The notes under the pieces were generated by a model, which was given only the letters and a program-made list of their open reading frames with translations, was not told the origin of the DNA and did not search any database. Source: Tyto alba (taxonomy: Eukaryota; Chordata; Aves; Strigiformes; Tytonidae). From it: 64,000 bases of DNA. Positions 12,855 to 25,310 of this stretch are shown here, piece after piece. Made by a program: the position numbers and the translations under genes. Position 1 is the first letter of the stretch. Each line of letters begins with the position of its first letter. The stretch spans positions 4,281,730 to 4,345,729 of the forward strand of contig NW_024881324.1 of assembly GCF_018691265.1 (NCBI RefSeq). Direction: 5' to 3'.

Positions 12855-13929
12855 TGTTATGGGTTGAGTGAGTGGTGTGTATTTTTGGTGGCAGGGGAGG
12901 GGGCTATTTGGGCGTCCCCCTGTGAGAAGCTTCTGGAAGCTCCCCCAGCTCCAAGTCAGCTCCACCTCTGCACCAAAACTGAGCCCATCAGCTGCACCTC
13001 TGCGATAACGTGTTTAAGAAGGGAAGTGGTGACGAACAGTGGGACTTGTGAGGAGGAGTTGCTGCAGCTGTGTGAACACCAAGGTCGGTGGAGGAACGGA
13101 GGAAGAAAGGAGGGGGGAGGTGTGCCGGAGCAGAGACCCCCCTGTATCCTGTGGTGAGACGGCAGGGCAGCCCCCCCCCGCCACCCATGGAGATCTACAG
13201 TAGAGCAGACATTGATATATATCCTGTGAAGTGTTTCGCCTGGATAATTAGGGTGCTGTGCCCAAAGAAGGCCGGGGTTGTGTGAGAAGAAGCAGCCCCC
13301 GCTGCTGTAATTCAGCGCTGGGAGGATTGCAGCATGCGGGGGAGTCCCACGCCGGAGCAGCTTGGGAAGGGCTGCAGCCGTGGGAGGGAGTCCAGTCCGA
13401 GAAAGTTGGTGACCCACGACGGAGCAGTGTGGGGAACGCTGCGGCCCGTGGGAGGGACTCATGTCTGAGAAAGTTTGTGGAGGACTGTCTCCTGTGAGAG
13501 GGGGACCACGATGGAGCAGGGGGAAGAAGTTCCAGATGCTCCCCCCACCACAGATGACAGAAGCAGCAGCACTGACTGCACCCCCCATTCCCTGCCCCTG
13601 CGCCACTGGGGGAGGAGGTAGAGATATCGGGAGCAGAGCTGAGCCTGGGAAGAAGGGAGGGGTGGGGGGAAGGTGTTCTCAAGATGTGGCAATGCTGCTC
13701 ACCGTCCTACTCTGTTACACGTTGTTAGTGTCTGTAATAAATGTATGTTCTTTTTTTCTTACCCTTATGAGTCTGCCTTTTGCTCGTGCCCATAACGGGT
13801 GATTTTTCCCCATCCCAGTCCTATCTCGAACCCCAAGCCTGGCTCTCTGTCCCTTCTTATTGCTAGAAGAGAAGGGGGGAGAGAGTGGCTGTGTGGTGGT
13901 TGGCTGCCAACCAGGCTCAAACCACAACA
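12855..13929 (+). mobile_element. Solo LTR, family B (ERVL-like), 1,075 bp
   Basis: It starts TGTTATGGGTTGAG and ends AAACCACAACA, the TG...CA form of a retroviral LTR. Its body matches the 34384-35392 copy along the whole length: CCCTGTGAGAAGCTTCT, CTCCACCTCTGCACCAAAAC, a TTTAAGAAGGGA TATA-like site near 13011, CACCCATGGAGATCTAC, and a GTAATAAATG poly(A) region with AATAAA at 13736-13741. Open frames of 65-216 codons on both strands are incidental to its GC-rich composition. The flanking five bases (ATAGG and GGCTT) do not match, so the target-site duplication is lost or the ends have changed. Relative to the 34384 copy it carries an extra internal repeat unit. Assignment to ERVL is inferred from the 5-bp duplication of its sister copy. 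Confidence 0.88.
13346..13479 (+). repeat. Imperfect 67-bp tandem duplication inside the LTR
   Basis: Two copies start with CCCACGCCGGAGCAG at 13346 and CCCACGACGGAGCAG at 13413. Each continues through a GCTGCRGCC(C)GTGGGAGGGA segment and a GAGAAAGTT segment. The sister LTR at 34384 has a single copy, so the unit was duplicated in this copy's lineage or lost in the other. Confidence 0.8.
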
Positions 13930-16900
13930 GGCTTATGGAATTTACTGCTGTGTACTTCACAAAGTTCCACTTTATCTTTTAGGAAAGTGATCATTGAACT
14001 TTTTATTCCCAGATGTCCCTTCCTCAAAAACCAGAAAACCTCTCTTTTTCTTCCTTACTTCTCTCATCTGGAAACAAAGTGAAAAAACTACACTCCTAAA
14101 ACATCAAAAGCCAATCATCTCCAGGTCAAAACAAAGGGAAAAAGACACAGTACCAAAAAAACATTGCCAAAAGGGTGAAAGCTTGGTTATTATATGCAAG
14201 TCAACGTAAGTTCTGCCAGACATTCACCCTTTGTTTGGAAGCACAGTTCATCAAGGCAAATAGCAAAAAGAATTTATTTATGGGTTAAAATGTTTGAAAT
14301 TGATGGGCACTGGTTACAAAACCAGAGCCTAGTTCACCTGTCAGAGTTTACCTACAGACAGTAAAACCAGTACTTGTGAGAGGTGCTAAACTACCAAGGT
14401 AATAAATCTACACCCCTCTTCCATTTTCTCTGATGAAATAATCTGTTTAAGAAAAATCACATTTTAAGAAGAAAACTACTGTGTTTATTCCAGGGATTTG
14501 ATCTCAAGACTATATCAATCAGAAATCACGGTGATGAACACTTCTGTACTAGAGAATTCTATACTGCATATATGACCTATGTGAGATTGAATCTATAAAT
14601 TGATACTTCAGAACCTCATCTAAAATTTCAGGTTTTGTCGATCAGAAAAGTGATCTGGGTTTTATAAGATGTTCCAGCCACAGCCTGTTTATTTGCTGTT
14701 CTCCGTTCTATCACTGCTTCTTTTGTATAGAAAGAAACAAAGATATATCCTTCATCAAATATGCCTGTTTCTTGAAAAATATTTTAATTGACTAATTAGA
14801 ATTCTTGAGTGGGAAAGAAATCAGCTTCAAATGAATGAGGCCTTCAGACAAGCTGAACTCATCATTTGTTAAATATGCAAAAAATTAAAATAATTCTCTC
14901 CAAGATGCCAGAGATTCTTCAAAAGTTCAAATATATATTTTTGAAACACCAGAAATTATTCACAATAAAAATATTTGGAATGGAGAAACTTTATAATTTA
15001 TATATTTATATTATTTTTAATTTATATACAGACAATGGAAAGAGTCTGAAAAGCCTTGCCAGGAAGTGATGGATTTTCTCTTCTTATTCATACCTCTTTT
15101 AGAAACAGAATAAGCAAGAACATTTGTAATATGTTCTGCTGTCTATCAGGTTATTTAATCAGAATTCCACATAGTTTTCTTTTGGTGTGAAATATAACAG
15201 GAACAATTGTCTGTATTTCTTCTGTTAACAGAATAATATCACTGAAAGATTGAAGCAAGAAGGAGAACACTGAAATACTATAACTACTGGGCTTGTGTGA
15301 CTTAATGCGAAAACAGAAACAGATGAACAGAAGTGATGAAAGGCTAAGTTCAGTTTGGCAAGTGGTAGTTTTTAAACACATAATTAAGTATTAGCTTTGC
15401 AGCCTAAGTGATCTGCTCTACATTTTTGTCCTTATGTGCACTTTCCCATCAGTCCCTGTTGTCATCTCCTGTTCTGCCAGGATCGGTGTATCAATTTCTT
15501 GGTTTTCAAAGAAAGATGAAAACAAAATGTACATCTAGGAGCTTAGATTTTTTTGTTGTTTATATGTATGTGTAATATAAACCAAATTATTTAGGGAGGG
15601 TTTTTTCATACTTTGTAAGGAAGCATAATTCAAGAGAGGGATACATGAAGAACTGTTTCATTGTACTCTTAAAAGAGCTTCCAGGGAGTCATTTCATTAT
15701 AGTTTACCCATATGCTGCTATAGTCAGTGGCCCAAAGTAGCTGATTTCACACCTGTTTTACCTATTGCCAATGCATTTCCCCGGGCAATCATCATTATAT
15801 TGCATATCAGAAGTCAATGTAATCTTTTAACACAGAGGTGCAAGTCAAATAAAAATAAATGCTAGGCTCCAACATTATTACTTCATTAATACTATCATGA
15901 CAAGAACAATTTTGAAAGGCAAAAAAAAAATTCTCAAAACCCTATTTTTGCTTTATGGCTTAGAACAATGGGACAAGAATAAATCTTTTAAAAAGACATT
16001 TTTAGTTTATGCCAAGTAAAGTGTAAGCATAATGGAAAAGTTCCAATAATTACCTTAGTGTATAGACAAAGAGTTTGTTCTCATAGTATACATCATCCCA
16101 ATTTATATTTAGCAAGAAGATGAAAAGCAAAAAGATAAATGTATTTGCTTATGAACAAGTTCATGTCTGTGGTCAGCAGATTAGGAAAAACCCTCAGTAA
16201 CACTTCATGCTCATCTTCGGACCTAAAGTTATCTCTTTGACTGAGATTTAAAAAGTATAAATGATAATTAAAGGATTTGTTTGTTCTTCAAAATATGGCT
16301 GAGTTTTCACTGAAAGCAGATCATTGAATAGCTCATTTCAGTTTTGTCACCTTTCGCACACAGTATGCCTGTCAAACACGAACATATCTCAGCATCCCAC
16401 CCGAGGAAGGCATATTAAAAAGGGCAACATAACAAATAGCTAACTACCAGAATATAGGGTTGGGATTTTTTTCTGTGACCACTACCTAGCTGAAAAAGTT
16501 CTCTGTCCTCTACGTGCTGTCTCTAAGCACTGGATACTAACTGGAATAGGATCCTAAGCTAAATATAACTTTGGTCCAGTGTGGAACAGTTGTTATGATA
16601 CATATGTATTTATAAACACATGTACACATATATACATGTACAAGAAAGACATTTAAGAAAATAAAGATAATATAACAGATTATATGGGTTGTCTTAGGCA
16701 AACATATTCTTTTTGGCTGTTAAATACAATAACCCCAAATGTGATTTTAATCTCAAAATCCCCCAAAAGATAGAGGTGGCTTCATGAGGAATAGGTGTTA
16801 AGTTTTAGATTATTTGCAGACTAAATTTCGAGTTAAAAAACGAACCTTTAAAAATCCCAAAGAGAGAGACAGAAACACAATTGCCTCAGAATTTCAGCTA

Positions 16901-19900
16901 TTTCCTGCTTAACATATTGTAGACTAGCACAGACCATTGGAATTCTTTAACAAAGAGGGAGTTTCCTTCATATTCATCAGAATCATTCCTGGAAGTCATT
17001 CCACTTTGCAAACCCCACAGTAAACCGAGGCAGAGCTCCATCAGAAACTTGTCTGCTAGGCATGACTTAGTATTTTCTTGACAACTGATCTACACATCAA
17101 GGAAGCTGAGCTAGGACCCCTGGAGTTTGATAACCAATGTTGAGAGTCTTTCCTGAAATAAACATTCCTTTCACCAAAAAAGGTTTTAACCCCTTCAAAT
17201 GCATTTTTCAGCTGGATTTGATCCAAATTTGTTCCCTGTCCATCGTACCCTGGGACATTCTGGTCTCAGTTAAGTGCAACAACTCACTAAATTCCAAATT
17301 GGTCAGTGGCTGCACAGGTCCTCTGGAGTGTGCAACTCACTCTGACCCCTCTCATTCAGGCCTTGCTGCCTGACACCCCTTTGTCCCTACACAGCAGTTT
17401 CCCATCTGCCCTCCACGCTTGCTGTTTTTCTCTCTCTCAGCACACCCGTCCTGCCCTCCCACCTTCCCAGCACACTGCACTCACTTTCCCCACTGCAGGA
17501 GTACAATTCCCCCAGTCTTTCCCCGGTGCAGAGAGCCCCACCTCATCCAGAGTGGAGCAGTCAATACGACCATAACCTCTCTGTCTTTAAAGTTTTATTT
17601 TAAAGTGAATACTGGATTTTTTCCATTTATTAAGATTATTTTTTGTCTTTAAAATAAATAGGGATACTGCTTTTCTTTCTGCAATACAGCACACATTTTT
17701 AACATATTATACTACTGGTGAAAAATAAAGATTAACTGGGGTACTATTTCCAAATATCCTTCACTATCTTTACCTCTACTAACCCAAGAAAATTGGCAGC
17801 CCATATAAGAAAGGGCATATTCACACAATTCAGAAATGGACAAAATAATGGAAACTGTGTCAAAGTGAGTCAGATATGGTCTGGCAATAGAATACCAGGA
17901 TAACACTGCATTAAGAAGGAAGGCTAAATAGCTCTCTTGTGATGTCTGGCCTGATGGAGATATACTATGCTCAAGATTAAGTTAAGAGCTTTGCACAGCA
18001 GTTGGACAACAGGGGGTTATCTACTCAAGACTGAATTGGCTCAACCTGGTCCGTGGTTCATAACATGATGAAATATACACTACCTGTTTTCTCCCCTGCT
18101 TCCTTCCCACAAGGCCAAGTCAATTATTTAAATTAATATTTGGCTATCATGCCACAGTTGCATACTTCTGTCACACAGCAGCTAAACTTTGTGGGAATTT
18201 TCTCTCTCCCCTCTTTGCCTTTTTCTGTATTATTTCCTGACCTTGAAACTTCAGTCACTCCCCAAAATGTCAGACTTGCATCCAAATCTTGCACTGCCAA
18301 GGATCTGTTTCTCAGTCAAATAAATGTTTGCAACAGTCTTCCCTACTCTAAACAACCCAAGCCTTTTTTAGATTTTATTGGAAACAGTTCTCATCTGGTC
18401 ATTAGTGCCACTGCTTCAGATAGAAAAGAGCTGAGGATTAGTTACATCTTCATCTGACTCCATCTCTATTAAATTCAGTCACCTGCCACTCCTTTTAACA
18501 AGCAGTGAAAGGACCAAACAGTTAAACAAGTTCATTGGATCAAGTTGTTTGTCAGCAGTGAATGGGGAAGAAATGAGGGAAACCAGTCCCTGTGCTTATT
18601 TTTCAATGTTAAAAGAATTTTAAAGAGTTACACACTGAAGACAAGGTAAGTTCACAGAGTTGCACTGAGCAGAAAAATGTTTAAGTTGGTCATCAACTCA
18701 TATTCCTGTGGACTAGAAGGGACTAAGTATTCCAGGAATGAAAAGTATTTAAGTGATCTGTTACGGTTAAAAGTCATGTGCTTGTTTACACTACCCTATG
18801 GAGACATACTAAAATGAAACATCTTAAATTACCAAACACTTCTGCAATCTTATCACATAAACACACATTCTCACTCCCTCTGTTTGTGTGTAAATATATA
18901 TATGTTTAATAGTATTGTGTTCCCTAGAACTTCTACGCTTTTATTTATATAAATACATTTTTATATGTAGCTTGAGGATTTTTGTTTTTTTCTAGCATGG
19001 GTTTTGCAAAAACACAGGGAAGACGGTGTGTCTAGTTTTTTATCCATTTTCTGCTCAAAAGTGACAGACATTTAAAAAAAATCTCTAATCAAATATATTT
19101 TTATTTTTGTAGTTCTTTGATAAAGATCACTTTATTTTATTTCACTATCTGTTACCCCACTGAATGTAATTCTGGTCCTAATGAATCCCATAGTCAAGAC
19201 CATTTCCTCAGGCTTTCTAATTGTAAAGTAGAAAAAATGATAAGGTTTTTTTGTAAACCATTTTAAAATCCAAATTGTTATCGGTAAGATATTACTACCT
19301 TACTGATTTACTAACTTGTATACTTTAAATCTGTGTCTGAACTCCAATTAAAAATTTAATATATAATGGAGATCTATGTAATTGTACATGTACACACAGA
19401 AACACCAAAGTTTCTGAGAGCAATCTCCTAGACACAACTGTCAGCTGAATCCTTATTGGAAGAAAATTGGCTGAATCCATTTACTTATTTTTCTCAACCT
19501 GTATACCATGTCAATGAAACGTGTACATTCCTTAGTAGATTATGACTATGCTTTCCAATAAACTAGGTCTTTCAATAAATTAATTAGGCATGTTGAATGC
19601 ATTACTTTTCAAATACCTTTTCATAAAACATATATAGCATCATGTTGCCCACTTGAAGAGCCCTGACAAGAACCATGTGCACCTGTACAAAGCCAGTCAC
19701 TGGATTTCTAAAGGCATCAGTTTTACGTTATGAATAAAGATCTGAAGAATATACTGCAATTTTTTTATTTGAATGAATGATGAAGGATAATGAAGGAGTA
19801 GGTAAAATTTTAACAGAAACTAAGCTTTCAGCTTTTCATATGACATTTTAAAAATAGATCTGCAGGAGAGATTAAAAAATAAGCAATATTGCATGAGTCA

Positions 19901-21938
19901 AAAATTCCAGGTAACGTTTGCCACAGTAACTGTAAGTCTGATATACTTTAAAGAAAATAATACTTTTTATGTAAACGAATACTATTTGCAACTTAAAGAA
20001 AGAATATTCAAAATTAAAGGTGATCTTGCTATTCATCTAACACTCTTCAACAAAAGTACATCATATTTCTGAAACAAATCCCCAGTGAGTTGTTTCGCAT
20101 AGCCAGGAAAAGCATATTATCATTCAATTTATAGAAATTTTAACTTTATTTCTTAAATTTTCTTGTAAGAATCCCAATTCCACAACAGACTATTGTCTTC
20201 CATAACGGACTAAATCATGGGATAAAGAATTTAGACATCAAGAGTGTAAGTAAAGCGGTCCAGTGATTTTTATATGTTAACCTTTAAAATATAATGTCAG
20301 AAAGACCAGATAATGGCCCTCTTCCCACTTGTGTCCAAATCCCAAAGGCTTTTTGTCATTCCAGGAGCCTGCAGCAGGCAGAAGTGAAGCTTTTTTGGAT
20401 CTTTGACAGATTTCTTTTCAACTTAATGTGGATGTAATTGCAGCATCTGCACAAAACATGATGTTCAGTTTAAATCTAAAACATACAAAGTTTAAAAATC
20501 TATCAGCTTTCAGAGACACTTAATTTTAAAAAGATCCACGTCATTGACCTTCAAAGGTTAATGTGAACGTGTACGTGTGAGACTATCTGGATTGATTTAA
20601 GCCTTCTATTACCTTGTTTATGCAACAAAATTTCCACTGCAGTAGCCATGCTGGTATAGCTGCGTCAGTGAAGATCTCCAGTGTACACACAGGACATGCC
20701 ACGAGAAGTAAAATGCCAATGTAGTTACTTTGCTCTATGAACAACAAACAAACACCAGCTTGGGTCAACAAAAATACAGGCACAGGTTTTGCTGGCAGAG
20801 CTGTGACATCCATATGACACATACAAGTATTCTAATATGCTTCTTCAGAGTTTTCTCCTTGCTTTTAGTGAAACTTAATAGTGGAGACTGATCTCTCTTA
20901 TAAATCTCATTAAAAACTAAATCCTGGCCCAGTGATCTCTAGTGGTAATAACTTTGTTTCACTGCAAACAAATGCCTTTTTCAATCACCAAAAATTCGGA
21001 GTTGTTCAAATGACTTGGATTTAATCAATTTCGGCACCAGGTGAGTGGAAAATAAGCTTTATTTTTCCTTGGGAAGAAAATGTTGAAAAAACCAAACTGG
21101 CCCAAATTGCAATTTCTTTGCTCAGTTCTAATGCAAATTTGCTGAAAACTATTAATTGTCAGAAACTTTTATAATACCCTGACATAAGTTTTCCTCACAA
21201 ACTTTGCTTATGACTGTCATTTCAAGCACTTGTTCTAATAAACACTTAAAGGTCACTCAAAGTTTGTGCTGTACTGCATTGTAGAACATCAAAATGTCAC
21301 AATAGCACCAGCTTTTTGGAGTTCATGATGATATATTGGCACAGTTCCACAAAAGTCAGTGGAACCATTGTAATTTATGCCAGTTGAAGACTGCAGGACT
21401 TAAATTGAAATCAGATTTCACTTATGACAATAATTAAACAGAAAGAGTCATAAAAACCTAACAATTATAGTGAATTATTTTTCAGGCCAAAAATGCCACT
21501 GTGTTTGGAACATAGGTGATCTATTTCAATGTCTAAAGCCATGGGCCAGCGATTCCAACACTCTAGAAATTAGATTTTTTTTTCTAACCATGAGTTTATT
21601 TCTTTTAAGGATACTTCATTTTCAGGTCTCAGTGGAACAGAATGAAAAAATTAGAAACACCTACACTTATTTTTTCCATAGTTTCACACTTCTTTTTGCT
21701 TTGGATTCCTACAGTTCACTGGAGTCAGCACAGATGCAATTTAGAGGGATAGAATTGAACAAAACAACGTACACCATAAGATATGCCATAAACCAATAGC
21801 CTATGAAACTGGAAGTACAGATTTGTTTACATCTTGAGTTCTCATTGTTCAGATTCCCCAAGTTCAATATCGATGTTTTGATTGTATTTTCCTCTAGAAG
21901 ATCCTCTGAACAAAGAATTTTTTAGGGTTAGTCAAAAA
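13930..21938. other. Unique AT-rich DNA, no gene found
   Basis: Eight kilobases without a recognisable gene or repeat family. A more GC- and C-rich patch at about 17310-17570 is open for up to 89 codons on the plus strand but shows no motif, and I could not assign it. An AT-rich patch near 16590-16650 has small palindromes such as ACATGTA and CATATG. Frames of about 105 codons (18140-18457) look like chance. Confidence 0.55.
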
Positions 21939-22020
21939 TTTCCCTAACTTGATTTTTGAAATGTTTTATATAGCATTGTATTTCATAACACAAAACATTT
22001 CAAAAATCAAGTTAGGGAAA
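21939..22020. repeat. Perfect 29-bp inverted repeat with a 24-nt loop (82-nt hairpin)
   Basis: The left arm, 21939-21967, begins TTTCCCTAACTTG and ends GAAATGTTTT. The right arm, 21992-22020, begins AAAACATTTC and ends CAAGTTAGGGAAA. The right arm is the exact reverse complement of the left over all 29 positions. The spacer is 21968-21991, and pairing stops on both sides at the arm ends. An RNA from either strand would fold into a long hairpin in the size range of microRNA precursors. A perfect stem could equally be a replication foldback or a mini inverted-repeat insertion. I do not recognise it as a known microRNA. Confidence 0.95.
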
Positions 22021-24207
22021 ACTTATCTGGTTTACCCATGCAGATGAGCATCCACTGAGAATCAATGGATTGTATGCACGTTGTCAAGTAAATTGTACCT
22101 AAGATAAAAAATAAAGGAGTAAAGGTTTGGCTACCCTGCCTGGAGAAAAATATTATGCACTTCCTGCTTTTGTATTGCTTCATATGCTCAGGGATTTTTT
22201 TATTTTCTCATAAAATGCTTTGTTTCAGCCGGGATAAATTATACAAACTTTGGCAGGGAAAGGAAGGATCAGAAGTAATTTTTACATTTGACAAGTTTGC
22301 CAAGTATGCTTGATAATGTCTAATAATTCTATTTCACCGTTATCTGGTAAAGTGTTTTCATAATCATTACATTTCACATTAGCTGTGCTTTACCTGTGAA
22401 TATGTGTTTGAACATTTATTATACTCTTCACAAATATATAATCACTGTCATTATCTTGAAACACACAGTTATTTGTGTGACAGATAGGCTTTTGAATTTC
22501 AGGACAAACTGTGCTTGGCCTTGTTGAGGATTCAGTAGCTTGTTATCACACTGACTGATAAGGTTCTGTTTTTATACACTTTACAACAGTTCTGTCTAAA
22601 ATGAGAATATCACCATTTAAAAAATGAAGAGTCACACTTAACCTTCAGTTGAATGTAGAACAGAGTTCTATAAAAAGTTTTCAATTTACATGTTTTTCAA
22701 GATATTTTTAGTTGCCTCTAATTCTTCAAGCTAATACAAGCATCTACCATCCAAACAGAAAATTCAAACCAGTTTCAAAACTCTATTTTGGATTACAAGG
22801 AGCTGGGAACAAATAAATGTCTACATAAATAGGATAACACACCAGAGTTCCTATTTTTTTTAAGAGTTTTTTCTTTTTTGGAGAGTTTAATTATTCAAAA
22901 TAGTAAACTGTGTCAGTCTGGTTCTCGATACAGTTCTGTGATTCACGTTCTTAAGAACTACTCATTGTCCATTTTACTAGGACTACTGCATACTACTATG
23001 AACAACTTCATCTGTTAAAAGTAATTTGCTGGTAGAGGATGTAATACTTAAATTCAGCAAAGACAGACAATGTAGGAAACTGAAGGGTCAATAAACTTAA
23101 TTATGTGTGTGATAACTTAGTCAAATTAATGAAATATCCAATTCTTCTTCCTTACATATAATTGTGTTTTCATTCTAGTTCAAACATATGGAGTCCTTTT
23201 TTTATTGGGACTGTATATTTGATTCCTTGTCTTCATTATTATGAAGGGGTGACTGAAGGATGAAAGCTAATTGACAGAATAATACTGGAGTGAGAAAACT
23301 TTTCTTAATTCTATATATGAGGATATGGGAAAAGAGATAGCCCTCAGAGTTTATCTATGTCTTTGGAGGGTTTCTTTCTTCCTACCTTAAGAGCTACATA
23401 TTCTGTTGTTCAGTATGCAGAATTTTTAATATAATTTTTTCTAGTAAATTACCTTCTCTTTAGTTTGTCTCCTGAATACTGTAAGACAGGCTGGCTAGCT
23501 TGCAGACTGAATACAGCAGGTTCAAATATTTCATATAATCCTGGAGATGTAATAATTTTTTACTCCCTGCTAAACCTGTTTTCCTTTTCTAAAATTTAAT
23601 TTAGTTTAAAGTAATGTAAACAGATACAGAATATTTACACACTTCTGTTTCAGCACCTGAGACAAATACTAATGTGTCTGCAAATCTCTCCTGTCATTTC
23701 TTGGAGCAAGATTCTGCCCATTCTCTTTCTGATACTCAATAGCACCCATGTAACAACATAACAGGCCATGTAGCTTGCCCAAGAATAGAAGGTTATTTTT
23801 CCTTTTAAAGATCACTAAAATAAAGCTATTTGTTTAAATAATTTAATAAATATTTAGAATTCAACTCAGCATAAATTAAGCCAGTAAGTGTTTAAATACT
23901 TTGCTATTAGAGATAGAAGATTCAGACCAAAACTAAGTGTTTTCATATTGGCTGTATTGAAATGGATAAAGTTTTACAGTAATAAATCTAGTTTCAGCAA
24001 TGATATCAGCAGGCCAAGTATCATAGGGTTTGGTCAATTTTATTTTCACATTTGCTGCTACATTCTTGTTTCAAAATAATTTAAAGTGATTAAATTCTAG
24101 TTCACCTTGCCATAACTTGTGTGCCCGCACTCTTTGTTTTCATATTCTTTGTGACAATGTACTATTTTCATTTAAAATTCAATTTTCCATTCATTAATTC
24201 AAATATA
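22021..24207. other. Unique AT-rich DNA, nothing recognised
   Basis: No supported gene, RNA gene or repeat family. Open frames are at most about 63 codons and lack motifs. Confidence 0.6.
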
Positions 24208-24300
24208 TAAAAAAAAAAACAAACAACAACAACAACAAAAAAACAAAAACAAAAACAAACAAACAAACAAACAAAAAAAAAACAAAAACAAAAACAAAAC
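24208..24300. repeat. A-rich microsatellite of CAA, CAAA and CAAAA units
   Basis: The tract consists of A runs separated by single C residues, with clear (CAA)n, (CAAAAA)n and (CAAA)n segments. A minus-strand frame of 96 codons across it encodes a Phe/Val/Cys-rich stretch and is a repeat artefact. Confidence 0.9.
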
Positions 24301-24734
24301 CCAACAACTTGAACAATAGATAAACTTATGTTCCTATAGAAAAAACTGTCTTTGCATGAGAGCGTTATACATGTGTGCGAGTCTGGAAGCTGTAGAAACT
24401 GTAATACTAACTTGTAGTTAGTTTTACAGAATGTCATATCAGTGTTAAAACTGAACAAGCTTGCAAAGTTTTTTATCTACATGTTGTAAACCTTTTTCTG
24501 AAATGGCTGGCTACATTCCATTTTACCCAATCCTTCATTACTATTTTTAACATGATTAGAGCCCTGTAGTTTACAAAACCTGTCAATAGTGTTTTAATTG
24601 ACAGAATTCTGCCAGTCGTTATTGCATTATCTGTCCTATTTAGTTCCCATATGTGTCAGTAACATTTACTTTTGTAAGTTTCCTGTTGTGCTTCAAAGAT
24701 GTATATGCAGCAACTGTTTTAAAGAAATACCAAT
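24301..24734. other. Unique DNA between microsatellite and LTR
   Basis: I see nothing recognisable in this spacer. Confidence 0.6.
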
Positions 24735-25310
24735 TGTTGTGGTTTGGGCCTGATCAGCAACCAACCCCCGCAGCTAATCACCCTCCCTTCCCCCTCCCCA
24801 CCTGGGAATGGGGGAGGGGGATTAGAGGCGTGAAGGGAGACTCGCAGGCTGAGAGAGGAACAGTTTAATAATGGCAATAAAACGAGAACAATAACAATGA
24901 TAGGGGGAAAACAAAAAGAAATATATAAACAGGCAATGCACAGCGCAATTGCTCACCACCTGCTGACCAACACCCTGCCCGTTCCCGGCCAGTGACCCTG
25001 AGATACCAAGATCCCACAATTGCAATCCCAGAAGCGAGAGAGCCCCTTCCCGCCCACCCCTCCTCTATACAGTGAGCATGACGTCCCATGATATGGAATA
25101 TTTCACTGGCCAGTTTGGGGCTGGTGCTCTGGCCGTGCTCCCTCCCTGCTCCCTGTGCCCTTGCGCACGGGCAAAATCTCGGTAGCAGCTGAAAACATCA
25201 GTGTGCTATCAGCATTCTTCTCATACCAAACCCAATGCTGAATCCAAAACACAGCACTCATCTAGTCCCTGAAAAGGAATATTAACTCTATTTCAGCCCA
25301 AACCAAGACA
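24735..25310 (-). mobile_element. Solo LTR, family A (ERVL-like), 576 bp, minus strand
   Basis: Read on the minus strand it starts TGTCTTGGTTTGGGCTG and ends AAACCACAACA. It matches the copies at 46358 and 60203 through GTGCTGTGTTTTGGATTCAG, GAAATATTCCATATCATGGG, the TATA-like CACTGTATAGAGG and a TATTAAACTGTT poly(A) region (minus-strand ATTAAA at about 24864-24869). CAAT directly abuts both ends; equivalently, CAATT flanks both ends if one T was lost at the left junction. Unlike its sisters it lacks about 28 bases near 25175 and has no GA/CT microsatellite. No retroviral genes or second LTR are present, so it is a solo LTR. Confidence 0.9.

Noticed and set aside
12956..13606. 216-codon minus-strand ORF
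   Set aside because: It lies wholly within the family B solo LTR, in the GC-rich non-coding portion, and is antisense to the LTR. The sister LTR has comparable but broken frames.
17137..17652. C-rich patch with overlapping plus-strand ORFs of 77-89 codons
   Set aside because: Three offset frames overlap, with no motif and no clear exon boundaries. Composition explains the lack of stops.
23500..23545. GGTTCAAAT motif considered as a tRNA T-arm
   Set aside because: No matching acceptor stem, D-arm or anticodon arm can be built around it.
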